A stretch of DNA of 64,000 nt from Cyathus striatus (taxonomy: Eukaryota > Basidiomycota > Agaricomycetes > Agaricales > Nidulariaceae), in assembly GCA_025738555.1 (NCBI GenBank), contig JAOVFP010000003.1, positions 3,906,001 to 3,970,000 of the forward strand, read 5' to 3'. Made by a program: the position numbers and the translations under genes. How positions within the stretch are numbered: position 1 is the first letter of the stretch; each line of letters begins with the position of its first letter. Shown here in pieces: positions 49,101 through 59,640 of this stretch. The notes beneath the pieces were generated by a model. The model ran no database searches. It was not told the origin of the DNA and saw only the letters and a list, made by a program, of their open reading frames with translations.

Positions 49101-49689
49101 ATTTTCTCCAGATGGAAAGCAAGTGGTATCAGGCTCATGGGATCATACTGTGAGAATATGGGATGTGGAGAGTGGAACAATTGCTGCTGGTCCATTTGAA
49201 GGTCACACAAGTAGGGTCACATCAGTAGCATTTTCTCCAGATGGAAAGCAAGTGGTATCAGGCTCATCTTATCATACTGTGAGAATATGGGATGTGGAGA
49301 GTGGAACAATTGCTGCTGGTCCATTTGAAGGTCACACATCTTCAGTCACATCAGTAGCATTTTCTCCAGATGGAAAGCAAGTGGTATCAGGCTCATCTGA
49401 TCAAACTGTGAGAATATGGGATGTGGAGAGTGGAACAATTGCTGCTGGTCCATTTGAAGGTCACACAGAAACAGTCACATCAGTAGCATTTTCTCCAGAT
49501 GGAAAGCAAGTGGTATCATGCTCATATGATGAGACTGTGAGAATATGGACTATGGAGAGTGGAAAAATTACTGCAGATCCCTTTGAAGATTGCACAAATT
49601 CAGTTACATCAGTTGCACTTATACCATATGCACAGCAAATGGTGCCAGGCTTGCAGGATATTAGAAAGTTACAATTAACAGGTGTGTAA
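46181..49689 (+). CDS. NACHT-WD40 NLR protein, right copy
   Basis: Same build as the left copy: exons 46181-46430, 46489-47894 and 47947-49689 (introns 58 and 52 nt), 1132 residues if counted from the codon that aligns with the left ATG. That codon is GTG here (46181-46183), so translation may begin at the next in-frame ATG (46211), losing ten residues. Walker A GYPGSGKSAIA and Walker B VVIVDALDECRASDD are intact. One divergent WD unit and ten 43-residue units follow. Exon 1 differs from the left copy at ten of about 83 residues (including AAGRD to AASRD), exon 2 at only eight of about 465. All frames are open. It is expected to be an intracellular receptor with the WD40 part as sensor, by analogy with Podospora NLRs. 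Confidence 0.88.
48298..49587 (+). repeat. WD40-coding 129-bp tandem array, right copy
   Basis: Ten units of 129 bp start at 48298, 48427, 48556, 48685 and so on. Positions 4-5 are DC, DL, SS, ET or SR; position 23 is D, Y, E, S or W; position 25 is Q, E or H. Units 5 and 10 share the rare SCSYDET phrase, a trace of unit copying from the array end inward. Only SS is shared with the left array at positions 4-5. Confidence 0.92.
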
Positions 49690-50135
49690 TCTTTGTGGTC
49701 AATAGCTATAATTTGTTAAAATATCAGTTATACAGGTCATCTTACCAATTTACTTTCACTTGGAGGCCCTTCAATTTATACTTCATGTTATAGAAATGGC
49801 TGGACTACAGATAAGACAGGCAATTTACTTTTCTGGGTTCCTGACTATTTAAGGTCTGGTTTATGTGACTTTGAAACCATTTTGATTATAGGCCCACACA
49901 TTTCATGCAGGTTAGATCTTTCAAAATTTCATCATGGGTCATATTGGATATGTTGTATTACTTCCTCTTTGTAATATGTTTTCTCAACTGTGTTTAGTAG
50001 CACATTTTAGCAATATGTAGTACTCTCCTTATTTTTTATGTGAATTCATTTCAATAACATGTTGACTTCACCTATTTTATTGATTTATTAGAATTACCAC
50101 TTTATGTAAAAGTATGGTAAGAAAAAGGAGTACTT

Positions 50136-50402
50136 TATGGTCCCCCACACATTTACATGGAGTCCATGTGGACTCTGTAATTTTCCAGGAGCCTATGTGA
50201 AGTCCACATAGACATTGGAGACTCTATGTGGAGTGAACATGGAGCTTACATGGAGTACAGAAGGACTGATACAGAGATAAGTCTGTGTACAGACTCTACA
50301 TGGACTCCATGTGGAATACAGGGAGTGCCTATGGACTCTGGGTAAAATTTCCACATATAATCCTTGTGTACTCCTTGTAATCCCCATTCACTCCTTGTGT
50401 AC
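50136..50402. repeat. CCATGTGGACTC-type short inverted repeat cluster
   Basis: Alternating copies of ACATGGAGTCCATGTGGACT and TGTGGAGT, AGTCCACATAGAC phrases fill the stretch right outside the arm boundary. GTGTACTCCTTGT repeats close it at about 50365-50402. The layout resembles 730-945. It seems to be a MITE-like or transposase-binding block, cut by the LTR that follows. Confidence 0.45.
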
Positions 50403-50995
50403 TGATGCGCCGAATTTGTGATTTGTATTTAAATACTACTAATATATATTGTAATACTCAAATAATCATCACAAACCACAGGCTTTAAGTTCAAGGGAGA
50501 GAAAACACAGATAATGTATAAACTAGTATAAAGGTAGGAAACTATAGATTAAATATTCTTTCTAATACGAAATTACTCGGTTCAAGTACTGTTCAGATTC
50601 GTTTCTATTCCAATTTATTCCACTCCTAGAGTGGAAGAAGCCTAGGATTTCTCCTGGGATTGCTTACTTTTCCTCCTCCTTCCTGTCCTCCTTATATATC
50701 TTTTACAAATAAAACTGTACAGTACCTATATATGGAAAGGAACTACTCTAGACTACTTTATATGACGACATAATGTTGTTTCCAACATATTGACCATGCG
50801 GGAGCAACAATACATGTGGAATTCCATGTGGTAGATCAAACAGCGGGATAATTTCGGAGTACAAGTACGAAGTCACATGACTTGCTCCGGTCTATGCGTA
50901 ACCGCAATAACCGGTTCGGAGATAACGGTTCTAACGCCTCGCGTTTGATCACGTGACAGGAACGCGGAACGCGTTCCTTAGCTAAGTTTCAATCA
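50403..50995. mobile_element. Probable solo LTR
   Basis: A 593-bp block starts TGATGCGCC and ends TTTCAATCA (TG..CA with TGAT/ATCA inverted ends). TGTAC precedes it and AGTAC follows it, an almost perfect 5-bp duplication. The repeat sequence before it (CTCCTTGTGTAC) seems to resume after it (TGGGTGCATGTAC). It has TATA-like and GC-rich parts and no ORF. Confidence 0.45.
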
Positions 50996-51339
50996 AGTAC
51001 TGGGTGCATGTACATAGTCTTTTGGACTCTAGTAATTAGATAACACACATCTGGTTGTATTTCCTTTAGTATATATCAATTAGATATTTCTGCTGGCAGT
51101 GCAGGACTCAACCCCAGCTCTCAGATGTCCCATTCCCTTAGTAATGTATTCAAAATAGAACACTTTGATTGGCAACTCAGGACTCGTCCCAACCCTTGTA
51201 CTCATGATGTGCATTACTAATACTGAGTGCTAATATTATATGACAAATAGGGAGATTTAACCATTAAATGGTTTTAAGGCATATCAGTACCACTAAAGTA
51301 AACTATTCTTTACTTTATTATAGTAAAAATAATACATGT

Positions 51340-51430
51340 AATATAAAATGTCCCCTACAGGAATTGAACCAAAGACATGGTGAATTAACATACCAAAAGC
51401 ACATTGCAACTTACTGCTACACCAACACAG
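51340..51430 (-). repeat. tRNA-derived SINE-like unit, minus strand
   Basis: On the minus strand the A box is TGGTGTAGCAG (51424-51414) and the B box GGTTCAATTCC (51370-51360), both perfect to consensus with starts 54 nt apart, followed by GTAGGGGACATT and an AT-rich tail. The 598 unit has the same order and similar words (GCAGTAGTTAATTGC against GTAGCAGTAAGTTGC). Confidence 0.6.
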
Positions 51431-51599
51431 CTTTTTGGTTTTTGCAGCATGAACTCCACAAGACCAGTGGGCACACTTGGTGGTACCTGGCTGTCAGCAA
51501 CAAAACACACACACTGTCAATGTTGACATGTATTACCCCCCCTCCTCCCTGTTCCCTGTGCCCCAGCCCCTCCAGCTCTCTCCCCTTCACTGCTTTTGA

Positions 51600-52300
51600 G
51601 GTTCATGCTCACAATGACAGATAACAAACATCATTTTGTTCTCTCCCTCCTTCCCTCCCCTCCCCTCCCCTCATCATGCAAGTGATGAAGACAGGTGCCA
51701 TGCCATCTCACCTCTCCCTCCCCACTGCTTCCAACCTGTCATTGGCACCACCTAGGACATCTCCATGGTGCATGGAAGCCACACTGGTAGCATGGTGCTC
51801 TCAATGCATATGTCAGATCTTGGTAAGTCATATTCCCCAGCTCATCCCACCTGCTAACTCACCTCCCACAGCATCATCTGCACTTCATAGATGGCCACAT
51901 CAGTGCTGTGACATCCAGCCCTCCCCTCCTTGCCACTCTTGAGCTTCATGCTCACAATGATGAACAACAAACATTGTTTCATTCTCTCCTTCCTCCCTCC
52001 TCTCCCCTCCCCTCGTCATGCAAGTGACAAAGACAGGTGCCATGCTGTCTCACCTCTCCCCCCCACTGCTTCCACCCCATCATCAGCACCATCTAGGATG
52101 TCTCTCCATGGTGCATGGAAGCCACCTGGTAGCATGGTGTTCTCAATGTGTATGTCAGATCCTGGTAAGTCATATTCCCCAGCTTGTCCCACCTACTAAC
52201 TTGCCTCCCACAGCACTGTCTATGCTTCATAGATGGCCACATCAGTGCTGTGACATCTGGCCCCTTCTCCCCCTGCATGATGATGATGATGCCACCTTGT
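51600..52300 (+). repeat. 342-bp tandem duplication
   Basis: ATGCAAGTGA at 51676 and 52018, and CTCACAATGA at 51610 and about 51952, show a 342-bp period over two units. Shared phrases include GGTAAGTCATATTCCCCAGC and GATGGCCACATCAGTGCTGT. Further degenerate relatives (AGATCCAGGTAAGCC near 53998) run on to about 54.3 kb. The open frames here follow the repeat and are not called as genes. Confidence 0.6.
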
Positions 52301-52335
52301 TATCCACCTGTTCTTTACTCCTCCCATGACAAGAC

Positions 52336-53186
52336 TAGTGATGAGCAGGGGTAACCCCAGGGTATTTTGGTTTGTACCCTTACCCCTACCCTCCAAATAC
52401 CCCTACCCTCAGTGAGGGTAGGGGTATTTGTGAAGGGTCCAAGGGGTCCAGACCCTTACCTGTACCCCCAGGGTTTTAGGTGAGGGGTACATACTAAATG
52501 ATCACTGATGTATAATTTATAATTATCAATACAGAATGGTCTTTCCATTATTCACAGTATACTTCTAAAATTAATGTTGTAGTATGAATTATATCTCAGT
52601 TATTCAGAAAAAGAGAATGGATTTGAATTCATCTTGCCAGTTAAGCAAGAAGCAAGGTTCACAGATGGAATAATTTTACAACATTGCATTAATACTTGAC
52701 AAGTAACACTTGTTGATATATGCATTATTTATGGGCCATGGTTTACATCTCATACTTATTGTAGTTACATGTATAGAAGAAACTATCACATTTAATGATG
52801 CCCTTGTTTTGTTGCTAAAACAGCATCCAGTCATGTATAACAGGGGGCTTGTTTCTAAGCAAAAGGCATGAAAGATATATATTTTCCACAAAAGTCTCAA
52901 GACTTAGGGTCACCAGTCACTAATTGCTAATGTTGAGGGGTTTCACACACTAAATAGCCTCTGTTGCTAAGTACAGACCAATCATTTTGGTAAATCAGGG
53001 TTTCAAACATGTTGCAGTAGTGGAACATATTCATTTAGTATTTTCACTATTTACATCCATAATACCCCTGGACCCTTGCCAGGGGTAGGGGTATTTCTGA
53101 TCCTGAAAAATCTGAACCCTTACCCCTACCCCTCCTGTACCCTACCCTGGACCCCCAGGGTACACTGTACCCCTTGCTCATCACTA
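52336..53186. mobile_element. 851-bp hAT-type MITE
   Basis: Terminal inverted repeats are TAGTGATGAGCAGGGGTA at the left and TAGTGATGAGCAAGGGGTA read inward from the right. The 8-bp GACAAGAC flanks it (52328-52335 and 53187-53194). Subterminal regions carry many TACCCCTACCC/GGGTAGGGGTA motifs. No transposase is encoded. It interrupts the degenerate 342-bp repeat region. Confidence 0.85.
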
Positions 53187-55468
53187 GACAAGACAACAAC
53201 AATGCTGCTGGTGGGAATGGCATCAGTGCCATGTCATCCAGCTCTCCTCCCTTCTCCCCCACATCAAGATGCAGCACTCACCTGTAACCTCCCATCTCAC
53301 CCTCCCATTCCCCTCCTCCACTGTGCCAGACAATGATGCCATTGGCAAAATGCACTGACACCATAGCCCCCCCACTTCCTCCCTCCCATACATCAGAATG
53401 ACACCATAGCATCCAACACAGCATCTGGCCCCTTCTCCTTCCTGTACATCAGATGACAATGGCAATGCCACATCATATGGCCCTCTTCCTCACCCCCCTC
53501 TAACATCACAACAGCGATGCTTCTGATGAGAATGTCATTATGACCACATCAACTCAACACCAATGGGAGAGTGTTTGTGCTCCTTTCCTTTCCCCCTTCT
53601 TGTCTCACCAGGAATGGGTGCTGAGTCATTGTCCTCTTCATTTCTTCATTTCTTCCTCTCTTCCTCTCTTCCTCTCTTCCTCTCTTCCTCTCTTCCTCTC
53701 TTCCTCTCTTCCTCTCTTCCTCTCTTCCTCTCTTCCTCTCTTCCTCTCTTCCTCTCTTCTTCCTCCCTTCCTCCCTTCCTCTCTTCTTCCTCCCTCAATC
53801 ATTCCCCCTTGTCTTGCAAGTGATGTGTGCAGGATTGGGCAAGCACACCATGACAACAAGCACCACCCCATAGTCCCTCTCATTCCCAACTTCTGTCCTC
53901 AATCCTTTCCCCTGCCACATTTCTCATCCACTTCTCCATCCCTCCCATAGCTCATCAATGCAACACTGGTGCCATGGTGCTGTTGGTGCATACATCAGAT
54001 CCAGGTAAGCCTATTCCCCCAGCTCACCTGCAGCCTCCTGTCTCACCCCTTCCCATCTCCCTCCTCCACTGTGCTAGACAACAATGCCACTATCAAAAAT
54101 GGCACCAACACCACAGTCCCTGCTTCCTCCCTCCCATATGTCAGAGAACAATGCCATGGCATCATGTCATGACAAGAACACCACAGTATCTAGGCCTCCC
54201 TTCTCCCTCTTCCCATGTGTCAGATGAAGATGATGATGCCACATTGTACAGCTCCCTTCCTAATCCCCCCCCAGCATCTTGATGGCAATGGGGAGAGTGT
54301 CATCCAGCCATGGCATCCACCAGCACATGCATCCCTCTCCATCCCCCTCCTCCCCTGCATCATGATGAGGACAATGTCTGTTTCATTGGCAAGAATGTTA
54401 TCAAGGCTATGTTATCTGGCCCCCTTGCTCCCTCAACCTTCCTCCTCCCTCTCTTGCATCACAGTGGTGCTGTTGGAGAGTATGGTGTCCACTGGCACTG
54501 TTGTCCAATCCCCCCTCCTCATACCCTGCCTACATCTTGGTGACAATTGTCTATGGCCCTCTTCCTCACCCTTCCCCAGTGTCATGATGGCAGTGCTTTG
54601 GGGTGGCAACATCACAACATTCCTCCCTCTCCCTCCCTTTCCCCTTCATCTTGCAAGCAACAAAGATGCCTCATTACACCATCTTGTCCCTCCCCCCCTC
54701 TCTCTCTCTCCCTCTCTCCCTCTCTCCTCTCTCTCTCTCTCTCCTTGCCCCCTTGCCCTTTCTCCTCTGAGATGACACTGCCATGCTACACCCCCCCTCC
54801 TCTTCCCCTCCTTGGTCTAGCCACATTGTACAAATGACAAGACAAGCTGGTAGGAAGTGATCTATTATTGGATTGCTTCTCAATATATTTTGACATGGCA
54901 TATGGGGTGACTGGCTGCCATTGCCACTGGGAGGCAATCTATTGTTGGATCACTTCTCAGTATATATTGACCAGCCATGTCCCCATTTGACATGGCATAT
55001 GGGTGACTGGCTGTTGTTGCTGCTGGGAAGTGATTCATTATGAATTGCTTCTCAGCATTTCATCTGTCTATCACTCTCATGTACAGCTACACCCTTTCCA
55101 ATTACAGTAGTATGTTGTTTAGCACTGATATGACATGTCATTAGATGTACAAATAAGTTCACTTCTCTGCTTTAAGGGTCATGTACTAAGTCTTGTGGCC
55201 AAATGTGCTACTTATTTGGAATGCACATCAGATATATTTAGCATATCATTTCATATTCACACAGGTGCCATAAGTTATATTTGGTTTATACTTTATGAAC
55301 CACACATGTAAAACATGTGTGTGGGAGCACAGAATTAATTTTAGTACATCTGTGTATAGTATATATTGCTCATGTGAACTATTTTGCTTTCCTTCCCCCC
55401 CATCACTTGCCTAAGCACACAAATATCTTCAGCTTGAGTTTATTTTTTGATAACTTTTTACACCTACA
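53187..55468. other. Low-complexity repeat region
   Basis: CT-rich and CATCA-rich degenerate repeats include a clean (CTTCCTCT)n tract at about 53648-53800 and a CTCTCTCC tract at about 54690-54770. At 54850-55060 a roughly 95-bp unit (ATTG(G/A)AT(T/C)(G/A)CTTCTCA(A/G)TATAT, GACATGGCATATGGGGTGAC) repeats two to three times. Long open frames here (for example 53540-53950) are translations of simple repeats. Confidence 0.6.
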
Positions 55469-56543
55469 ATGGCTCCCAAATCTTCCAAACAACAACAAAA
55501 ATCCACAAAGTTAGATATTACTAAATTTCGCTTATTTTAAGATTAATATTTCTAATTAACTATTTAGAAATTCTTCTAAGCCTGCTGTTGAAACTGACAA
55601 AGATACTATTAATAAACCAATTTCAAAACAACAAACAAAGTAAGTTCTTTCATATGAATTATATACAAAGCTAATTATCATGTCATAGAAATTCCAACAA
55701 ACCTTTCATTGAGCCAGAGGAGTCTAAGCCTAAGATGAAAAAACCCAAGTAAGTATTGATATTGATAGTATAATTTTTTATTTATATCACTTTATATTTA
55801 GAAAAACAAGCACTCAGTGCATTCAAGAAGATATTAAAGAAGATGCTAAAGGTGCTCCTGAGAAATTGATTAATGCTGCAAAAATTCTTGAAATTGGAGG
55901 TGATACTGTAGCCCCTCCACCTATTATTCAAGCCTCAGCTTCAACTTTGCCACCTCGGCCCATGAGAGTTATTTCCTCTGATATTGAGGATGAGTTGAAC
56001 ACAGAACAAGCTGAGCTGATAGTACAAAAGAACATGGAATCTGGGTCTAAAGCTGAAATTGGGACTAAAGCTGGATCTGAGTCTAAGGACAAAACTGGAT
56101 CTAAAGCTGAAGCTGAGTCCAATATTGAGCATGAGCTAGATGCTGATTTAGTTGACTTAAACAAACAGAAAGATATTGAAACAGAAATAGCAAAAAAAAT
56201 ACAGGTTGACACCCAGGTTGAAATAGGAGGGCCAAATAGGAATGCTGGTGAACTTGATGAGGAGACTGATAAAGAGGAATATGAAAAGAGAGCTAAGGCT
56301 GAAATAGATGATCATTCAGATGAGGAGAGTGAAAAAGAGAAAAGTGCAGAGAATGTAAATGAGAATGATACATCTCAGATGAAAGATAACAATAAAGATG
56401 GCAGTGAAGAGATGAGCAGTAAGAATGAAGAAGAAGATAATGATGAGAATGAGAATTTTGAGAATACTACACCTAAGAAAGCAAAACACTACAAGGAGAT
56501 ATCAAGATTCTACCCCAGAAAGTCATACAGGCAGCTCTATTAG
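55469..56543 (+). CDS. Acidic Lys/Glu-rich protein with duplicated small exons
   Basis: Four exons fit: 55469-55509, 55568-55639, 55689-55748 and 55802-56543, 304 residues. All three introns interrupt the same codon phase, with AA before GT and A after AG. Exons 2 and 3 are multiples of three and start alike (NSSKPAVET and NSNKPFIEP), so exon duplication is likely. Exon 4 is strongly acidic with repeated GSKAE/GTKAGSESKD words and a Glu/Asp-rich end. After the stop a neighbouring frame (about 56498-56742) continues with plausible Ser-rich coding sequence (YQDSTPESHTGSSISRV), suggesting a one-base shift near 56495 that shortened the protein. No domain was recognised; a nuclear, disordered protein or a transposon accessory protein are guesses. 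Confidence 0.5.
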
Positions 56544-56749
56544 TAGAGTTACTAAGAGTAGTCACAGATCTACATCTCATAACTCTGCTGCAATAGTTCC
56601 ACCTGATAGCCCTTCTCCAATTGAGCTTGGGGGTGCTTCTAGAACTCATGGTGGATTTTCTAGAGGAAGAGCTTTTGGAAATACATTTAACTCTGCTGAT
56701 TTTGATAATACTATGGAAAGCTGGACAACCACGCTCAACTAGATCAAAG

Positions 56750-57460
56750 CAGTTGAACTCCGACATTCGGCAAGACAGCAGTCACTTAGATATGTTCTTA
56801 GGTGCATCTTGTTTGGCCAGAATTTCGGTTAACCACTTAGTCCAAGCTTCAAGTCCTACTGTATTCAGATGCAAATGTAAGACTTGGTATTACAATAGAG
56901 TACTATAGCATGTGTCATTACTAATTATTTTGTACATTCACTTAAGTTCAATAGATACAATTGAGAAATAAGATTGTTAAAAAAGTGTCTATGTTGTATA
57001 AACCTAGCTTTGAGATGAGACTCATAACCTGAAAAAGCATACAGAGTGCAGTAGCATATGTCTACTGCTATTTTTCTAGTGAGTTGTTGGAATAGGGTTG
57101 ATCATGTCTGCAAGAATAGTCCACTGAATTTGTGTGTAATAGCTTGATGTGCACAGCAGGAGTTGAACTCGAGATTGAATGTGTGGGAATTTATCACATG
57201 ATATAAAAGTCACGAGTGTCATTTCCTCCATGGAAATGATGCTCGTGACTTACTCAAGTGTTGAGCCAGGTGCATTTCTTACAACACTGGCACATTGATT
57301 TTCATTCATATTATAAATACATCATTGCTTATGTTCATTTAGAGATTGCATATTTCAATAGATGTACTGTAGATTGTTTCAAGTGGTAATAATACCTATC
57401 TACAGAGCTATTCTAATTGAAGTATCTGCAAGTACATATAACCAGCATATCAATTAATTT
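56750..57460. other. Intergenic DNA with a hairpin and SINE-like boxes
   Basis: It lies between the acidic-protein gene and the convergent integrase pseudogene. On the minus strand GAGTTCAACTCC (57175-57164) resembles a B box, and TGGCTCAACAC near 57270 an A box, but with about 95 nt between them because a 41-bp hairpin lies inside. No gene was seen. Confidence 0.35.
57209..57249. repeat. 41-bp near-perfect hairpin
   Basis: GTCACGAGTGTCATTTCC pairs with GGAAATGATGCTCGTGAC across a five-base centre (TCCAT). Only one or two bases in each arm do not pair. It may be a cruciform, a small RNA hairpin or the remnant of a foldback element. Confidence 0.6.
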
Positions 57461-57461
57461 T

Positions 57462-59124
57462 TCACCAAGTACCATCTCCATTGATTGAGTCATCCTCATC
57501 TGAAGTGAAATTAACTTCAATTTCTGGAAATTCATGCTCCTCATAAATAACTGGATGGTCTGCATTCATCATAGCATCAAGCTGTGCTGAATGAGATTCA
57601 TCTGGACACAGCAATTTGTCAGAAAGTGAAGTATATATATTGAATACTTTCATTTACCTATTCCCCTCCCATTGTTCACACCACCCATGTAATACAATCC
57701 CTCTGCTGTAGCATTTTCAATCCCTCCTTCTAACTCTGAAAGGCCAGGTAATAAATCCATGGTATCATGATGATCACATAATGAAGTCCTAATAATTTCA
57801 GTCCAGGTATCCTGAATGCCAGATGGGATGTCAATTCCTGACTGAATATCATTAAGGATTAACAAGTAGATATCCCAGACATTGTTCCTAGTAATAACTG
57901 GTGAACCATGCCGTGAATATATGTCCTGAGCCAGATTAGAAAATGTTTCTGGTACTAGCTGGAATACAGGATCATTAGGTGGTGAAAACAATGCACATGC
58001 TTCCTGAATAGCCTCCATATTGACTGGTATCTTGCATATTGTTAGCATAAGAAATCATTTATAAAAATGATAACTCACCTTGAAATCTAAGACACCATAT
58101 TCATTTGGATTTTCAAAAATGTCATTAGGTATACCATGAGGAAGCACTTTGTTACAATCAGCACACTTTGCTGTATTGTTAACCCGGTCTTTGTAGCCAT
58201 CAAGCTCACCCTGTAGCCAAGGAATAAATACCCATCAGAATACCATGCTATTGTGATAACTTGTAAGAATAAATATATTTTATATTATAGAAAATTACGA
58301 ATGCTTCAATAGTATGGTCTGGGTGATACAAGTCTTCATTAATGCCCCTGTCAAGGATATCTTCAAATCCAGGAGTGAACCTTTGATGAAGCTGTGACCA
58401 TGTTATCTCAGGTTTAACATTCTTCTTTGATCACATCCAGCAGTGTTGAAGTGTTCCCTGAAGTGCAGGATCATGAAGGTGACGAAGAAATGTATGTCCA
58501 TTGGCAAGTCCAAATTTTTTGGAGCCAGGGTCACTCTGAGTAACCAGAGGCATTGCTACATATATTTATTAATAATGGCCAGTCTGAACAAAATTTTAAA
58601 AGGCTTACCACCAAGATTCTCAATAGTTTCAAGATAATATGCAAGAATAAGTTTAGGGTTACTATTAGTATGCCAAACCTTCAACCAATGAATCTTTCCA
58701 GCAAATGGGTTGATGCCAGTATGTAAACCCAGACCAAATTTGTATTTCCACTTGTCATGCTGATCCACTGCAATTATATCATTCACACCAGCAGCCCACC
58801 ACCTCTTTCGATGCAGCCTTTGTGCACGCCACTGCTGAACAAGCTCAGGCTCATAGAGAGCAAAGTATGATGTAACAATTCACCTGAAATTCATAATAGT
58901 AAGTGAATGAAAAATTTGACATCAATAACATAAACAGACCTAGAGACTGCCATGTTCTCCTCATGAAATAGCAAACTCACCATCTCATGAGCACCAGCTT
59001 TTGGATACTGAGTTCGTAAGCGAATCATTGCTGGCCGGATGCTCTTGACATCATGATTTTGCTTCCGAGTTCGAAAAAGCCCCATTTTCTCATGCATTTC
59101 AATAAACCTGGTCAAACTATTCAT
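57462..59124 (-). pseudogene. Integrase-core (DDE) transposase of Agaricomycete type
   Basis: The gene matches a widespread Agaricomycete family annotated as integrase core domain proteins (rve-like). In order: helical N-terminus RLRTQYPKAGAHEMVSLLFH (about 59010); after an intron TSYFALYEPELVQQWRAQRL and WWAAGVNDIIAVDQHDKW with the first acidic residue (about 58770); GLHTGINPFAGKIHWLKVWH; after an intron PLVTQSDPGSKKFGLANGH, where the family has GTENFG; LQGTLQHCWM*SKKNVKPE with TGA at 58431-58433; WSQLHQRFTPGFEDILD; and the C-terminal part 58048-57462 (PVFQLVPETFSNLAQDIYS). Another apparent TGA lies at 58880-58882 just after a splice site. Both TGAs stand for Arg in relatives. ENFG to KKFG removes an acidic residue. 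It is dead. Confidence 0.8.
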
Positions 59125-59286
59125 TTAATAAGTGTAAGCTTGATATATAATGTGAATAATAGTGAGCATAAAGTTACACAACCATAAGTGTCAGCCAAAT
59201 TTATCATTTAACAGCAGTGTTATATGATATGAGATATCATATAAGGACTATGAGTTATGAGTGAGGCATATTATATGTAGCATACA

Positions 59287-59640
59287 GGTTACTCATAAAA
59301 ACTCATTACTTTATGATTTCTATTGTTATTGTAATACTAGTATGTGTACTCATAAGTTCTCATTACATTATGTTTCCTATTGTTGTTGTAATAGTATTAT
59401 GTGTACTCATAAGTACTCATTACATTATGTCTTCTATTGTTGTTGTAATACTATTATGCATACTCATAAGTACACATTACATTATGTTTTATATTGTTAT
59501 TGTAATAGTATTATGCATACTCATAAGTACTCATTACTTTATGTTTCATATTATTATTGTAATACTAGTATGTGTACTCATAAGTACTCATTACTTTATG
59601 CTTTCTATTGTTATTAATGTATTGCTATTACAGATTATTA
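59287..59640 (+). repeat. 57-bp satellite array, left end of a foldback element
   Basis: Six units with an exact 57-bp period (GTGTACTCATAAG or GCATACTCATAAG at 59344, 59401, 59458, 59515 and 59572). The unit is TACTCATAAGTACTCATTAC, ATTATGTTT, TATTGTTGTTGTAATA. Because 57 is a multiple of three, all frames stay open and give spurious membrane-like ORFs. The same unit returns in inverted orientation at 61660-61758 and 63853-64000. Confidence 0.9.

Larger units (their letters stand above)
37397..50135. repeat. Right arm of the large inverted duplication
   Basis: This arm mirrors 7555-17917. It differs from the left arm by the hAT insertion (41056-45388), the 78-bp retroposed piece (37816-37893), lack of the 1.75 kb element, one fewer WD40 unit, and a small expansion of GGAAAAGAT near 37771-37800. 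Confidence 0.9.

Noticed and set aside
53540..53950. 136-codon frame with LFLSSSLP repeats
   Set aside because: It is a read-through of the CTTCCTCT microsatellite.
54215..54837. Long plus-strand frames ending in Ser/Leu/Pro-rich runs
   Set aside because: They overlap CT-rich simple repeats and degenerate tandem units; the frames have no domain and shift between units.
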